A DNA stretch of 64,000 nucleotides from assembly GCF_044904675.1 (NCBI RefSeq), contig NZ_JADIKJ010000003.1:174855-238854 (forward strand), written 5' to 3'. A program made the position numbers and the translations under genes. Shown here piece after piece: positions 45,231 to 52,727 of this stretch. Every line of letters starts with the position of its first letter. Position 1 is the stretch's first letter. This stretch comes from Dyella_B jejuensis (GTDB lineage Bacteria > Pseudomonadota > Gammaproteobacteria > Xanthomonadales > Rhodanobacteraceae). Below the pieces are notes generated by a model. That model was given only the letters and a program-made list of their open reading frames with translations. It did no database searches and was not told where the DNA came from.

Positions 45231-46427
45231 ATGGCCGCGCACAAAACGCCATCGTCGTTGCCGCGCAGGCAGCGCCATCCCGCGCAGGATGCGTACAACA
45301 TCACTGCGCTGGTGCTCCAGGGCGGCGGCGCGCTGGGCGCTTACCAGGCGGGCGTCTACGAGTCGCTTGCCGAAGCGGGCCTGCATCCGGATTGGATTGC
45401 CGGCATTTCCATCGGCGCCTTGAACGCGGCCATCATTGCCGGCAACGCGCCCGAGCATCGGGTCGAACGATTGACGGAGTTCTGGGAGACGATCTGCAAG
45501 TCGGCGTTATGGCCGGACCGCCCCGCGCTGCCCTGGCCGGAAGGTCTGAACCTGCCGCAGCTATTCCGCGATGGCATCAATACGCTCGCCGCCTGGCGCG
45601 CCTTGACGGAAGGCCAATCCGGCTTCTTCCGGACCCGCCTGCCGCCGCCGTTGCTGCCGTGGCACGGCACGCCGGCCACGGTCAGCTGGTACGACACGGC
45701 ACCCTTGCGCGCGACGCTGGAGCGTCTGGCGGATTTCGATCGCATCAACGATGCCCGCACATTGCGCGTATCGATCGGTGCGGTGAACGTGCGTACCGGC
45801 AATTTTGCGTATTTCGACAATCGCAAGGAAACCCTGCGTCCGGAACATTTCATGGCATCCGGCGCGTTACCGCCGGGCTTTCCCGCCGTGGAGATCGATG
45901 GCGAGTATTACTGGGACGGTGGCATGGTCTCCAATACGCCCCTGTACCGGGTGTTGACGGAACGCCCGCATCGGGATGCGCTGATTTTCCAGGTCGATCT
46001 ATGGAGTGCATGCGGCGCCTTGCCGCGTGACCTGGGCAGCGTGGCCGAACGCGCGAAGGACATCCAGTATTCCAGCCGCACGCGCCTGGTTACCGAATAC
46101 ATGCATCAGAGCCGGGAACAACAGCAGTTGCTGCACGACCTGATGCAATTGGTGCCAGAGGGTAAGCGCGGCGATCCGGCCTTCCGTCGCGCGCAACGCT
46201 ATGCCAACGGTGCGCTGACCAATCTCATCCATCTCATTTATCGTGACAAGCCTTATGAAGGGCATTACAAGGACTATGAGTTCAGTGCCACCACGATGCG
46301 CGAACACTGGCAAAGCGGCCTGGCCGACATGCGGCATACGCTGGCGCAGCCGCATTGGCTGGCCCCGCCGGATCCTGAAAACCCGTTCGTGACGCACGAT
46401 GTGCATCGCGGCCCCGACCATGATTGA
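45231..46427 (+). CDS. Patatin-like phospholipase with DUF3734 tail
   Basis: 398 aa. The oxyanion loop is GGGALGAY, the nucleophile S60 is in GISIG, and the dyad Asp D229 is in WDGGMVSN. The C-terminal part (about 280-380: IQYSSRTRLVTEYMHQSREQ; KDYEFSATTMREHWQSG) matches the DUF3734 extension. It is a cytoplasmic or membrane-associated lipid acyl hydrolase. AGGAG precedes the ATG. It is placed 211 bases after the hydroxybutyrate dehydrogenase and 18 bases before the next gene, so it shares an operon with the latter. A role in polyester or lipid turnover is inferred from context. Confidence 0.92.
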   Translation: MAAHKTPSSLPRRQRHPAQDAYNITALVLQGGGALGAYQAGVYESLAEAGLHPDWIAGISIGALNAAIIAGNAPEHRVERLTEFWETICKSALWPDRPALPWPEGLNLPQLFRDGINTLAAWRALTEGQSGFFRTRLPPPLLPWHGTPATVSWYDTAPLRATLERLADFDRINDARTLRVSIGAVNVRTGNFAYFDNRKETLRPEHFMASGALPPGFPAVEIDGEYYWDGGMVSNTPLYRVLTERPHRDALIFQVDLWSACGALPRDLGSVAERAKDIQYSSRTRLVTEYMHQSREQQQLLHDLMQLVPEGKRGDPAFRRAQRYANGALTNLIHLIYRDKPYEGHYKDYEFSATTMREHWQSGLADMRHTLAQPHWLAPPDPENPFVTHDVHRGPDHD

Positions 46428-46445
46428 TATTTCGAAGGAAAACGC

Positions 46446-47312
46446 ATGACCCTCAAGGTGGCATTCATCGGCCTCGGCGCCATGGGCAAACCCATGGCGG
46501 GCCATCTGCAACGGCATGGCTTGTTGCAGGCCGTGGCCAACCGCACGCATGCCAAGGCCGAAGCATTGGCGCGGGAATGGGGGATCGTCGCTCCGGCGAC
46601 GCTCGCCGAGCTCGCCGCGCCATGCGATGTCATCGCCTTGTGCGTAACGGCGGATGCCGACGTGCTCGACACGGTCGAGTCGCTGGCGCCACATATGAAG
46701 CCAGGCGCGATCGTGATCGATCATTCCACCGTTGCACCTGACACCGCCAAGCAAGCTTCTGCGCGCCTGGCCAAGGTGGGCGCCCATTTCCTGGACGCGC
46801 CGGTGTCCGGTGGCGTGGAAGGGGCCAAGAACGGCAAGCTCTCGATCATGGTCGGCGGTGACGCGACCGTACTCGAACGTGCCCGTCCGGTGTTGGAGGC
46901 CTACGCCTTGCGTATCACGCATCTGGGCGACGTGGGCGCGGGGCAGGCGACCAAGGCAGTGAACCAGGTGCTGGTCGCCGGGATTGCCCAGGCTGTGTGC
47001 GAAGGGCTGGCGCTGGGCGAGGCGTTAGGCCTCGATCCGGAACGCCTGATCCCGACCTTGGGTGCCGGTGCGGCTGGCAACTGGTTCCTGGAGAAACGGG
47101 GTGCCACCATGTTGAAGAACGAGTTCAACGTCGGCTTCAAGCTTGCCCTGCTGCACAAGGATCTTGGCATCGTGCGTGGCATTGCCGAGCACGCCGGCAC
47201 CTCCCGCGAAGTAATCGAGCGCTCGCTGGCCGATTACGCCGAGCTGATGCGGCAAGGGCATGGCGATGACGATATTTCGGGTCTGATCCGCCTCAAGCGC
47301 CGACCTTCCTGA
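46446..47312 (+). CDS. 3-hydroxyisobutyrate dehydrogenase-family oxidoreductase
   Basis: 288 aa beta-hydroxyacid dehydrogenase. The Rossmann motif is VAFIGLGAMGKPMAGHL. The substrate loop is DAPVSGGVEGAKNG, the catalytic Lys lies in GQATKAVNQ, and the C-terminal helical domain has LLHKDLGIVRGIAE. The family includes 3-hydroxyisobutyrate dehydrogenase, tartronate semialdehyde reductase and glyoxylate/succinic semialdehyde reductases; the exact substrate cannot be told. GAAGGA precedes the ATG, 18 bases after the patatin gene. Confidence 0.88.
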   Translation: MTLKVAFIGLGAMGKPMAGHLQRHGLLQAVANRTHAKAEALAREWGIVAPATLAELAAPCDVIALCVTADADVLDTVESLAPHMKPGAIVIDHSTVAPDTAKQASARLAKVGAHFLDAPVSGGVEGAKNGKLSIMVGGDATVLERARPVLEAYALRITHLGDVGAGQATKAVNQVLVAGIAQAVCEGLALGEALGLDPERLIPTLGAGAAGNWFLEKRGATMLKNEFNVGFKLALLHKDLGIVRGIAEHAGTSREVIERSLADYAELMRQGHGDDDISGLIRLKRRPS

Positions 47313-47321
47313 ACCATGGTC

Positions 47322-47358
47322 GATACGACAAGGGCGCCTTCGGCGCCCTTGTCGTATC
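47322..47358. terminator. 17-bp perfect hairpin between convergent genes
   Basis: GATACGACAAGGGCGCC at 47322-47338 pairs completely with 47342-47358 around the loop TTC. Plus strand shows TTTTT six bases later (47364-47368). It lies 9 bases after the dehydrogenase stop and 22 before the SPOR gene end, and probably terminates in both directions. Confidence 0.75.
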
Positions 47359-47380
47359 CCTCGTTTTTGGCAGCCCTCGC

Positions 47381-48094
47381 TCAGGAACCCGCCTTCAATG
47401 CGATCGCCGATATGCCTGCCGCGGACAGCCGCTGCTTGGCCGATTCCAGATCGGTGGCCGAATGGAACGGTCCCAATCGCACGCGATGGTAGGTCTGGCC
47501 GCCGACATTCACGGATTGCACGTTGGCGACGAAACCCTGCAAGGCGAGTTTGGCCTTCAGTGTTTCTGCATCGGCGGCACTCGGGAAGGCGCCGACCTGT
47601 AGCAAATAGCCGCTAGAACCGGCCTTGGCCGAGGATTGGGGCGCTGCCACGGCCGAAGGCGGTGCGGCGGTGATGTTCTGCGTTACCGCGGCCGGCGCAT
47701 TGGTCGGCAACGGCGGCGATGCCGGCGCCGCCGTCTGCGCCTGCTGTTGCTGTTGCGCGGCAAGTTGCTGCTGCTCGGCCTTGGCTTGTGCGCTGATTTC
47801 CGAATCGGGAATGCGCACTTCTTTTTCCGACAATACTGAATAGAAATCGTATTGCGGTTTTTTCGGCGCCGTCGTACCGCCGGCGGGCGTCAGGCCTTCA
47901 TCGCTGCCTGGCTGCGCCGTCGCTTCCGGATTGGGCTGCGGGCCTTTGGCGGCCATCGGCACCAGTGAATGCCGCATCAGCACGACCACTACCAGCCCGC
48001 CAATCAGGATGCCGAGGAGGATTCCCGCCCAGGCTGGAAATCCGCCGCTTTTATTGCGCACGGCCTGCCGGCCTTTGCCCTTGCGTGTTGCCAT
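47381..48094 (-). CDS. SPOR-domain cell-division-type membrane protein
   Basis: 237 aa. A basic N-terminus (RKGKGRQAVRNK) precedes one membrane segment at about 15-36 (WAGILLGILIGGLVVVVLM). A Pro/Ala/Gln-rich periplasmic linker with a Gln-rich coil follows, then a C-terminal SPOR domain (YLLQVGAFPSAADAETLKAK; VGGQTYHRVRLGPFHSATD). SPOR domains bind denuded septal glycan, as in FtsN and DedD. Its ATG overlaps the argS stop (TAATG). The argS-SPOR pair recurs in gammaproteobacteria; it is best viewed as FtsN-like by position and fold. Confidence 0.9.
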   Translation of the reverse strand: MATRKGKGRQAVRNKSGGFPAWAGILLGILIGGLVVVVLMRHSLVPMAAKGPQPNPEATAQPGSDEGLTPAGGTTAPKKPQYDFYSVLSEKEVRIPDSEISAQAKAEQQQLAAQQQQQAQTAAPASPPLPTNAPAAVTQNITAAPPSAVAAPQSSAKAGSSGYLLQVGAFPSAADAETLKAKLALQGFVANVQSVNVGGQTYHRVRLGPFHSATDLESAKQRLSAAGISAIALKAGS

Positions 48095-49818
48095 TACATC
48101 TTCTCCGGGGCACTGAGTCCCAGCAAATCCAAACCATTCCGAATGACCTTGCGCGTGGCGACGGCCAACGTGATGCGTGCGTTGCGCAGCTCGGCGTCGT
48201 CCACGATCCATTTGTGTTCGTGATAGTAGCTGTGGAGCGCGCCGGCGAGCTCGCGCAGGTATTGCGCGATCAGGTGCGGTTCCAGATTGCCGGCAGCGGC
48301 TTCGACTACTTCCGGATAACGCGACAGTTCGGTGAGCAGGATCTGCTCGTGCTCGCTATCGAGCCGTGCCAGCTGTACTGCGCCAGCCTGCGTATCGACC
48401 GTTGGTAGGCCGCGCTCGGCGAGCTCCTCCAGCACCCGGCAGACGCGCGCATGGGCGTACTGGATGTAGTACACCGGGTTGTCGTTGCTCTGCGAACGGG
48501 CCAGATCGATATCGAACACCAGCTGCGAATCGGAACGGCGCGCGATCAGGAAGTAGCGGGTGGCGTCGCGGCCGGCTTCGTCGATGAGATCGCGCAAGGT
48601 GAAGTAGCTACCGGCGCGCTTGGAGATTTTTACTTCTTCGCCGCCGCGCATGACCGTGATCATCTGGTACAGCACGTAATGCGGCCAATCTTTCGGGATA
48701 CCGGCGTCCAGCGCCTGCAGGCCGGCTTTCACGCGGGCCAGGGTGCCGTGGTGATCGGCGCCCAATACGACCACGGCGTTTTCGTAGCCGCGCTGCCACT
48801 TGCTCAGGTGATAAGCCACGTCCGGCACGAAATAGGTGTAGGTGCCGTCGGACTTGCGCATCACGCGGTCCTTGTCGTCACCGAAATCGGTGGTGCGCAG
48901 CCATAGCGCGCCGCCGTCTTCATACGTATGGCCGTGGGCGAGCAACTCCTGCACGGTTTCATCCACCTTGCCGTCGGTGTAGAGCGAGGACTCCAGGAAA
49001 TACACGTCGAAATCGACACCGAAGGCTTTCAGGTCCAGATCCTGCTCATGCCGCAACGCGGCGACGGCGAAGCGGCGGATCGCGTCGAGATCGTCGGGAT
49101 TTTTCGCGCCGGTCACGCTACCGCCGTCGGCGGACACCGACTCGCCGGCGAGATAGGCCTTGGCCACGTCCGCGATGTAATCGCCGCGATAGCCTTCTTC
49201 CGGCCAGCCGGAATCGCCGGGAGACAGGCCGCGCGCGCGCGCCTGCACGGAAATCGCCAGATTCTGGATCTGCACGCCGGCGTCGTTGTAATAGAACTCG
49301 CGCTTTACCTGCCAGCCGGTTGCTTCGAACAGCCGGGCCAGGCAATCGCCGAGCACGGCATTGCGGCCGTGGCCAACGTGCAGTGGGCCGGTCGGATTGG
49401 CGGACACGAACTCCACGCCCACGGTCCTGCCTGCGCCGCTTTCGTTGCGGCCATAGGCGTGGCCATTGGCGAGAATGCGGCGGACCTCGGCGTGATAAGC
49501 CCCTGGCGCGAGGAAAAAATTGACGAACCCCGGTCCGGCGATCTCCACCCTGTCGATCAAGGCGTTGGCGGGCAGGGCGGCGACCAATTTGTCAGCCAGT
49601 TCGCGCGGTCTGGCACGGGCCGGCTTGGCTAGCAACATGGCGATATTGGTGGCGAAGTCGCCATGTTCGCGGCTGCGCGCGCGTTCGATCACAAAATTCG
49701 GTGATTCCATGTCGATGGGCAGGACATCGTTGTCCCGAAGGGTCCGGATGGCCTGAAGGACCAGTTCGCGTAGCGCTTCTTTCACAGGAGAGAATCGGAT
49801 CTTGATGGAACCGCGCAT
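48094..49818 (-). CDS. argS: Arginyl-tRNA synthetase
   Basis: 574 aa class I synthetase that charges tRNA-Arg. It has an N-terminal additional domain (about 1-115), the HIGH motif HVGHGRNAV within VSANPTGPLHVGHG, the KMSKS-equivalent region VKISKRAGSY, and the C-terminal DALR anticodon domain (YIQYAHARVCRVLEELAERG). The ATG at 49818 has only AGG directly before it; a GTG at 49785 (VKEALRELVLQ), where many family members begin, is a serious alternative. It is followed by and coupled to the SPOR gene. Confidence 0.95.
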   Translation of the reverse strand: MRGSIKIRFSPVKEALRELVLQAIRTLRDNDVLPIDMESPNFVIERARSREHGDFATNIAMLLAKPARARPRELADKLVAALPANALIDRVEIAGPGFVNFFLAPGAYHAEVRRILANGHAYGRNESGAGRTVGVEFVSANPTGPLHVGHGRNAVLGDCLARLFEATGWQVKREFYYNDAGVQIQNLAISVQARARGLSPGDSGWPEEGYRGDYIADVAKAYLAGESVSADGGSVTGAKNPDDLDAIRRFAVAALRHEQDLDLKAFGVDFDVYFLESSLYTDGKVDETVQELLAHGHTYEDGGALWLRTTDFGDDKDRVMRKSDGTYTYFVPDVAYHLSKWQRGYENAVVVLGADHHGTLARVKAGLQALDAGIPKDWPHYVLYQMITVMRGGEEVKISKRAGSYFTLRDLIDEAGRDATRYFLIARRSDSQLVFDIDLARSQSNDNPVYYIQYAHARVCRVLEELAERGLPTVDTQAGAVQLARLDSEHEQILLTELSRYPEVVEAAAGNLEPHLIAQYLRELAGALHSYYHEHKWIVDDAELRNARITLAVATRKVIRNGLDLLGLSAPEKM

Positions 49819-50160
49819 CCTAACAGACCGTTTGTCGCCGGCCTCTTCGATGATCGTTTCGTCCGTCGCGTCCGCGCGCTGGGCGTTGCCGGTGGCGTCC
49901 TGCGGGGTCAGGGCTGTGGATAAGTCTGTGGGGAAAGTGAAAGTGATGCGAGGGTGAATGGCCGAGAGCCAGGCCGATGCTTATTTGTTGCGCAGATATT
50001 TACTTAAAAACAAAGAGTTAGAATGTGATGTTGATGTGATTCTGAGCGATATGCCGGTAAGTGGCCTAATGGCTGTCATGTGCATAAGTCTTGCCATGAG
50101 CGATTCGGATTCCATGAACTACTGCATGTCATACGCCAGTCATGACCCATCGCGACAATG
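49819..50160. other. Intergenic region upstream of the candidate small RNA
   Basis: About 340 bases between the argS start and the candidate RNA. It must carry the argS promoter (minus strand) and the RNA promoter (plus strand). A perfect DnaA box (TGTGGATAA, 49915-49923) occurs, with one degenerate neighbour; there are too few to suggest an origin. The 67-codon frame at 49958-50161 has an odd composition (Met- and Ser-rich) and no ribosome site, and I do not call it. Confidence 0.45.
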
Positions 50161-50274
50161 AAACGGTATCACCGATGTCTCCCCCGTCGGAACGATACGG
50201 GGCTGCCGCATCCCTAATACCCTCCCCTCATGCGGCTCCCGGCGCGAACCCTCCCGTTCGCGCCGTTTTTTTTT
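50161..50274 (+). ncRNA. Candidate trans-acting small RNA with C-rich loops (sX13-like)
   Basis: Three hairpins in a row. Hairpin 1 has an outer stem GTATC/GATAC (50166-50170 with 50194-50198) and an inner stem 50172-50177 with 50185-50190, loop UCUCCCC. Hairpin 2 has a perfect 7-bp stem (50205-50211 with 50230-50236) and an 18-base loop containing CCCUCCCCUC. Hairpin 3 is the terminator with loop CCUCCC. Exposed C-rich, anti-Shine-Dalgarno-like loops on stable stems and a length near 114 bases match the architecture reported for Xanthomonas sX13. The 5' end is a guess; I cannot name its promoter. It lies between leftward argS and the 3' end of radC. Confidence 0.7.
50240..50274 (+). terminator. 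Intrinsic terminator of the candidate small RNA
   Basis: A perfect 10-bp stem CGGCGCGAAC / GTTCGCGCCG (50240-50249 with 50256-50265), a 6-base loop CCTCCC, and nine Ts at 50266-50274. It reads on the plus strand, where the only upstream transcription unit is the candidate RNA. The radC stop (read leftwards) is only 4 bases away. Confidence 0.92.
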
Positions 50275-50278
50275 GCGG

Positions 50279-50950
50279 CTAAAGCAACCCTCGGGCGGCC
50301 ATGGACACCGGCTCGGCGTGACCGATGATCAGATGGTCGAGCACTCGCACGCCGACCAATCGCAGTGCCTGCCCGAGTTCGCGGGTGATTACCTGGTCGG
50401 AGACACTCGGTTCGGCCATGCCGCTGGGATGGTTGTGGGCAAAGATCACCGCGACCGCGTTGTGCTTGATGCAGGCCCGGACGACCTCGCGCGGATGGAC
50501 GCTGGCACCGTCGACCGTGCCGCGAAACAGTTCCTCGAAGGCCAGCACGCGATGGCGATTGTCCAGGTACAGGCAGGCGAACACCTCGTAAGGCAGATGG
50601 CGCAGCCGGGCGTTGAGGTAATCGCCGCTGTCGCGGGGGTTGCCCAGCGAAGGCCGATCGGCCAAGCGCTCGGCAAGGCTTCGCCGCGCCAGTTCCAACG
50701 CGGCCATGATGCGTGCCCGCTTAGCCGGCCCAAGGCCAGAGGCATGGATATCCCCCTCCTGGCGACCGAGCAGGGCACCGAGACCGCCTGCCTGCAATAG
50801 CAATTCACGGCCCAGGGCGATGGCATCCTTGCCACGCACGCCGCTGCCGAGCAGCACCGCCAGCAATTCCGCATCCGAGAGCGCGGCGGCGCCGCGTGCC
50901 AGCAGCTTTTCCCGGGGTCGTTCGCCTTCCGGCCAATCTCGAATACTCAT
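50279..50950 (-). CDS. radC: RadC-family JAB1/MPN protein
   Basis: 223 aa. An N-terminal helix-hairpin-helix-like region is followed by an MPN/JAMM domain with metal ligands in FAHNHPSGMAEPSVSDQ (H-x-H...D) and a family signature FACLYLDNRHRVLAFEELF. The RadC name is historic; its role in DNA repair is unproven. Start at 50950 (MSIRDWPEGERPREKLL), the typical family N-terminus. Divergent from coaBC across about 100 bases. Confidence 0.93.
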   Translation of the reverse strand: MSIRDWPEGERPREKLLARGAAALSDAELLAVLLGSGVRGKDAIALGRELLLQAGGLGALLGRQEGDIHASGLGPAKRARIMAALELARRSLAERLADRPSLGNPRDSGDYLNARLRHLPYEVFACLYLDNRHRVLAFEELFRGTVDGASVHPREVVRACIKHNAVAVIFAHNHPSGMAEPSVSDQVITRELGQALRLVGVRVLDHLIIGHAEPVSMAARGLL

Positions 50951-51049
50951 GCGCACAGCATCGATGGTGAGATGCGATCGGGGCAGCAGTACCCATACAT
51001 GAATCCGGTAAGCTAGCCGTCTACCTGTGCGTCAGACCCTGCTTACATC

Positions 51050-52255
51050 ATGACCCTTGCCCAACGTCGCCTATTGCTGGGAGTGTCGGGTGGCATCGCC
51101 GCCTACAAATCCTGCGAACTGGTTCGCCGTCTGCGCGAACTCGGCGCGCATGTGCGCGTGGTGATGACCGAGAATGCAACCCGCTTCGTTACGCCGACCA
51201 CCTTCCAGGCGCTGTCCGGCGAACCGGTCCGCGTGAGCCTGTGGGACGAATCCGCCGAGGCGGCGATGGGGCACATCGAGTTGGCGCGCTGGGCCGAACG
51301 GGTACTGATCGCTCCGGCCAGTGCCGATCTGATGGCACGGCTTGCCCAGGGACATGCCAACGACCTGCTCACCACGCTGTGCCTGGCGACTGCCTCGCCG
51401 GTGTATCTGGCGCCGGCCATGAATCAGCAGATGTGGGCGCATGCGGCGACGCAGGCCAACCTCGCGACCCTGCGCGCGCGCGGCGTGCATATCCTGGGGC
51501 CGGCTGCTGGCGACCAGGCCTGTGGCGAGGTCGGTTCGGGCCGCATGCTGGAGCCGCATGAGCTGCGCGCGGCGATCGTCGCTTCGTTCGGCGACCAGGT
51601 ACTGCAAGGCAGGAAAGTCGTCGTCAGCGCCGGGCCAACCTACGAGGATATCGATCCGGTTCGCTTCATCGGCAACCGCAGTTCGGGCCGCATGGGTTTT
51701 GCCGTCGCCGAAGCGGCTGCGCAGGCTGGCGCGCAGGTGACGCTGGTAGCCGGGCCGGTCAGTTTGGCGACGCCGCAGGGCATCGCCAGGCGCGTGGATG
51801 TCCGCAGTGCCGCGCAGATGCATGCGGCGGTGACCGCAGCGACAGCGGATGCTGATATCTACATCGGCGCGGCGGCGGTTGGCGATTACCGGCCCAATAG
51901 CGTGGCGCCGCAAAAACTGAAGAAGCACGATGGCGCAGCGCTGGCCCTGCAGCTGACCGAAAACCCGGACATCCTGGCCCATCTTTCGGCGCAGCGCGCG
52001 CATCCCTTCCTGGTTGGCTTCGCGGCCGAAACACAAGATGTAGAGCGCTATGCGCGTGACAAACTGCAACGCAAGGGACTGGACATGATTGCCGCCAACC
52101 AGGTGGGCGAGGGCCTCGGCTTCGAGACCGCCGACAACGCGATCACGCTGTATTGGGCCGACGGCTCGGCCGAGTTGCCGCGCGCCGACAAGGCGCTGCT
52201 GGCACGCCAGCTGATCGAGCGCATTGCCGACCGCTACCGGGCGGTGCGCGGATGA
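51050..52255 (+). CDS. coaBC: Phosphopantothenoylcysteine decarboxylase / phosphopantothenate-cysteine ligase
   Basis: 401 aa bifunctional enzyme of coenzyme A synthesis. The N-terminal flavoprotein CoaC part has GVSGGIAAYKSCELVRRL, the catalytic-His region MGHIELARWAE, PAMNQQMW and GSGRMLEP. The C-terminal CoaB ligase has VVVSAGPTYEDIDPVRFIGN, RSSGRMGFAVAEAA and a KLKK motif. It condenses 4'-phosphopantothenate with cysteine and then decarboxylates. The stop overlaps the dut start (ATGA), so the operon coaBC-dut is tightly coupled. Confidence 0.96.
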   Translation: MTLAQRRLLLGVSGGIAAYKSCELVRRLRELGAHVRVVMTENATRFVTPTTFQALSGEPVRVSLWDESAEAAMGHIELARWAERVLIAPASADLMARLAQGHANDLLTTLCLATASPVYLAPAMNQQMWAHAATQANLATLRARGVHILGPAAGDQACGEVGSGRMLEPHELRAAIVASFGDQVLQGRKVVVSAGPTYEDIDPVRFIGNRSSGRMGFAVAEAAAQAGAQVTLVAGPVSLATPQGIARRVDVRSAAQMHAAVTAATADADIYIGAAAVGDYRPNSVAPQKLKKHDGAALALQLTENPDILAHLSAQRAHPFLVGFAAETQDVERYARDKLQRKGLDMIAANQVGEGLGFETADNAITLYWADGSAELPRADKALLARQLIERIADRYRAVRG

Positions 52256-52707
52256 TCGATGTCGAACTGAAGATCCTCGACCCGCGCCTGGGCGACAGCA
52301 TCCCCTTACCGCAAGCCGCCACCGTGGGCAGCGCCGGCATGGACCTGCGCGCCGCGTTGCCGGGACCGCTTACCTTGTCGCCCGGCGAAAGCGCGCTGGT
52401 GCCCAGCGGCATGGCGATCCATATTGGCGATCCGGGCTGGTGCGCATTGATCGTGCCGCGTTCCGGGCTGGGCCACAAACATGGGTTGGTGATGGGCAAC
52501 CTGGTCGGCGTTATCGATGCCGATTACCAGGGGCCCCTGATGATCTCTTGCTGGAACCGTGGCTCGCAGCCATACACGATTGGCGTTGGCGAGCGCATTG
52601 CGCAGCTGTTGCTGGTGCCGGTCGGGCAGGCGCGGCTGCGGATCGTTGACGAATTCGTGCCATCGGAACGGGGCGAGGGCGGATTCGGATCGACCGGAAA
52701 ACATTAG
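52252..52707 (+). CDS. dut: dUTP diphosphatase (dUTPase)
   Basis: 151 aa trimeric dUTPase. Motifs are AGMDLRAAL (motif 1), PRSGLGHKHGLVMGN (motif 2), GVIDADYQGPLMIS (motif 3), GERIAQLLLVPV (motif 4), and the C-terminal GGFGSTGKH (motif 5). It hydrolyses dUTP to dUMP, keeping uracil out of DNA and feeding thymidylate synthesis. The ATG overlaps the coaBC stop; the mutase gene follows 20 bases later. Confidence 0.96.
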   Translation: MIDVELKILDPRLGDSIPLPQAATVGSAGMDLRAALPGPLTLSPGESALVPSGMAIHIGDPGWCALIVPRSGLGHKHGLVMGNLVGVIDADYQGPLMISCWNRGSQPYTIGVGERIAQLLLVPVGQARLRIVDEFVPSERGEGGFGSTGKH

Positions 52708-52727
52708 AACCGCGTGGGGAGCGTGGC

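Noticed and set aside
49915..49923. Perfect DnaA box and a degenerate neighbour, possible origin
   Set aside because: One good box is far too few for oriC, and no dnaA or AT-rich unwinding element is near.
49958..50161. 67-codon frame between argS and radC
   Set aside because: No ribosome site, odd Met/Ser-rich composition; it overlaps the probable promoter of the candidate small RNA.
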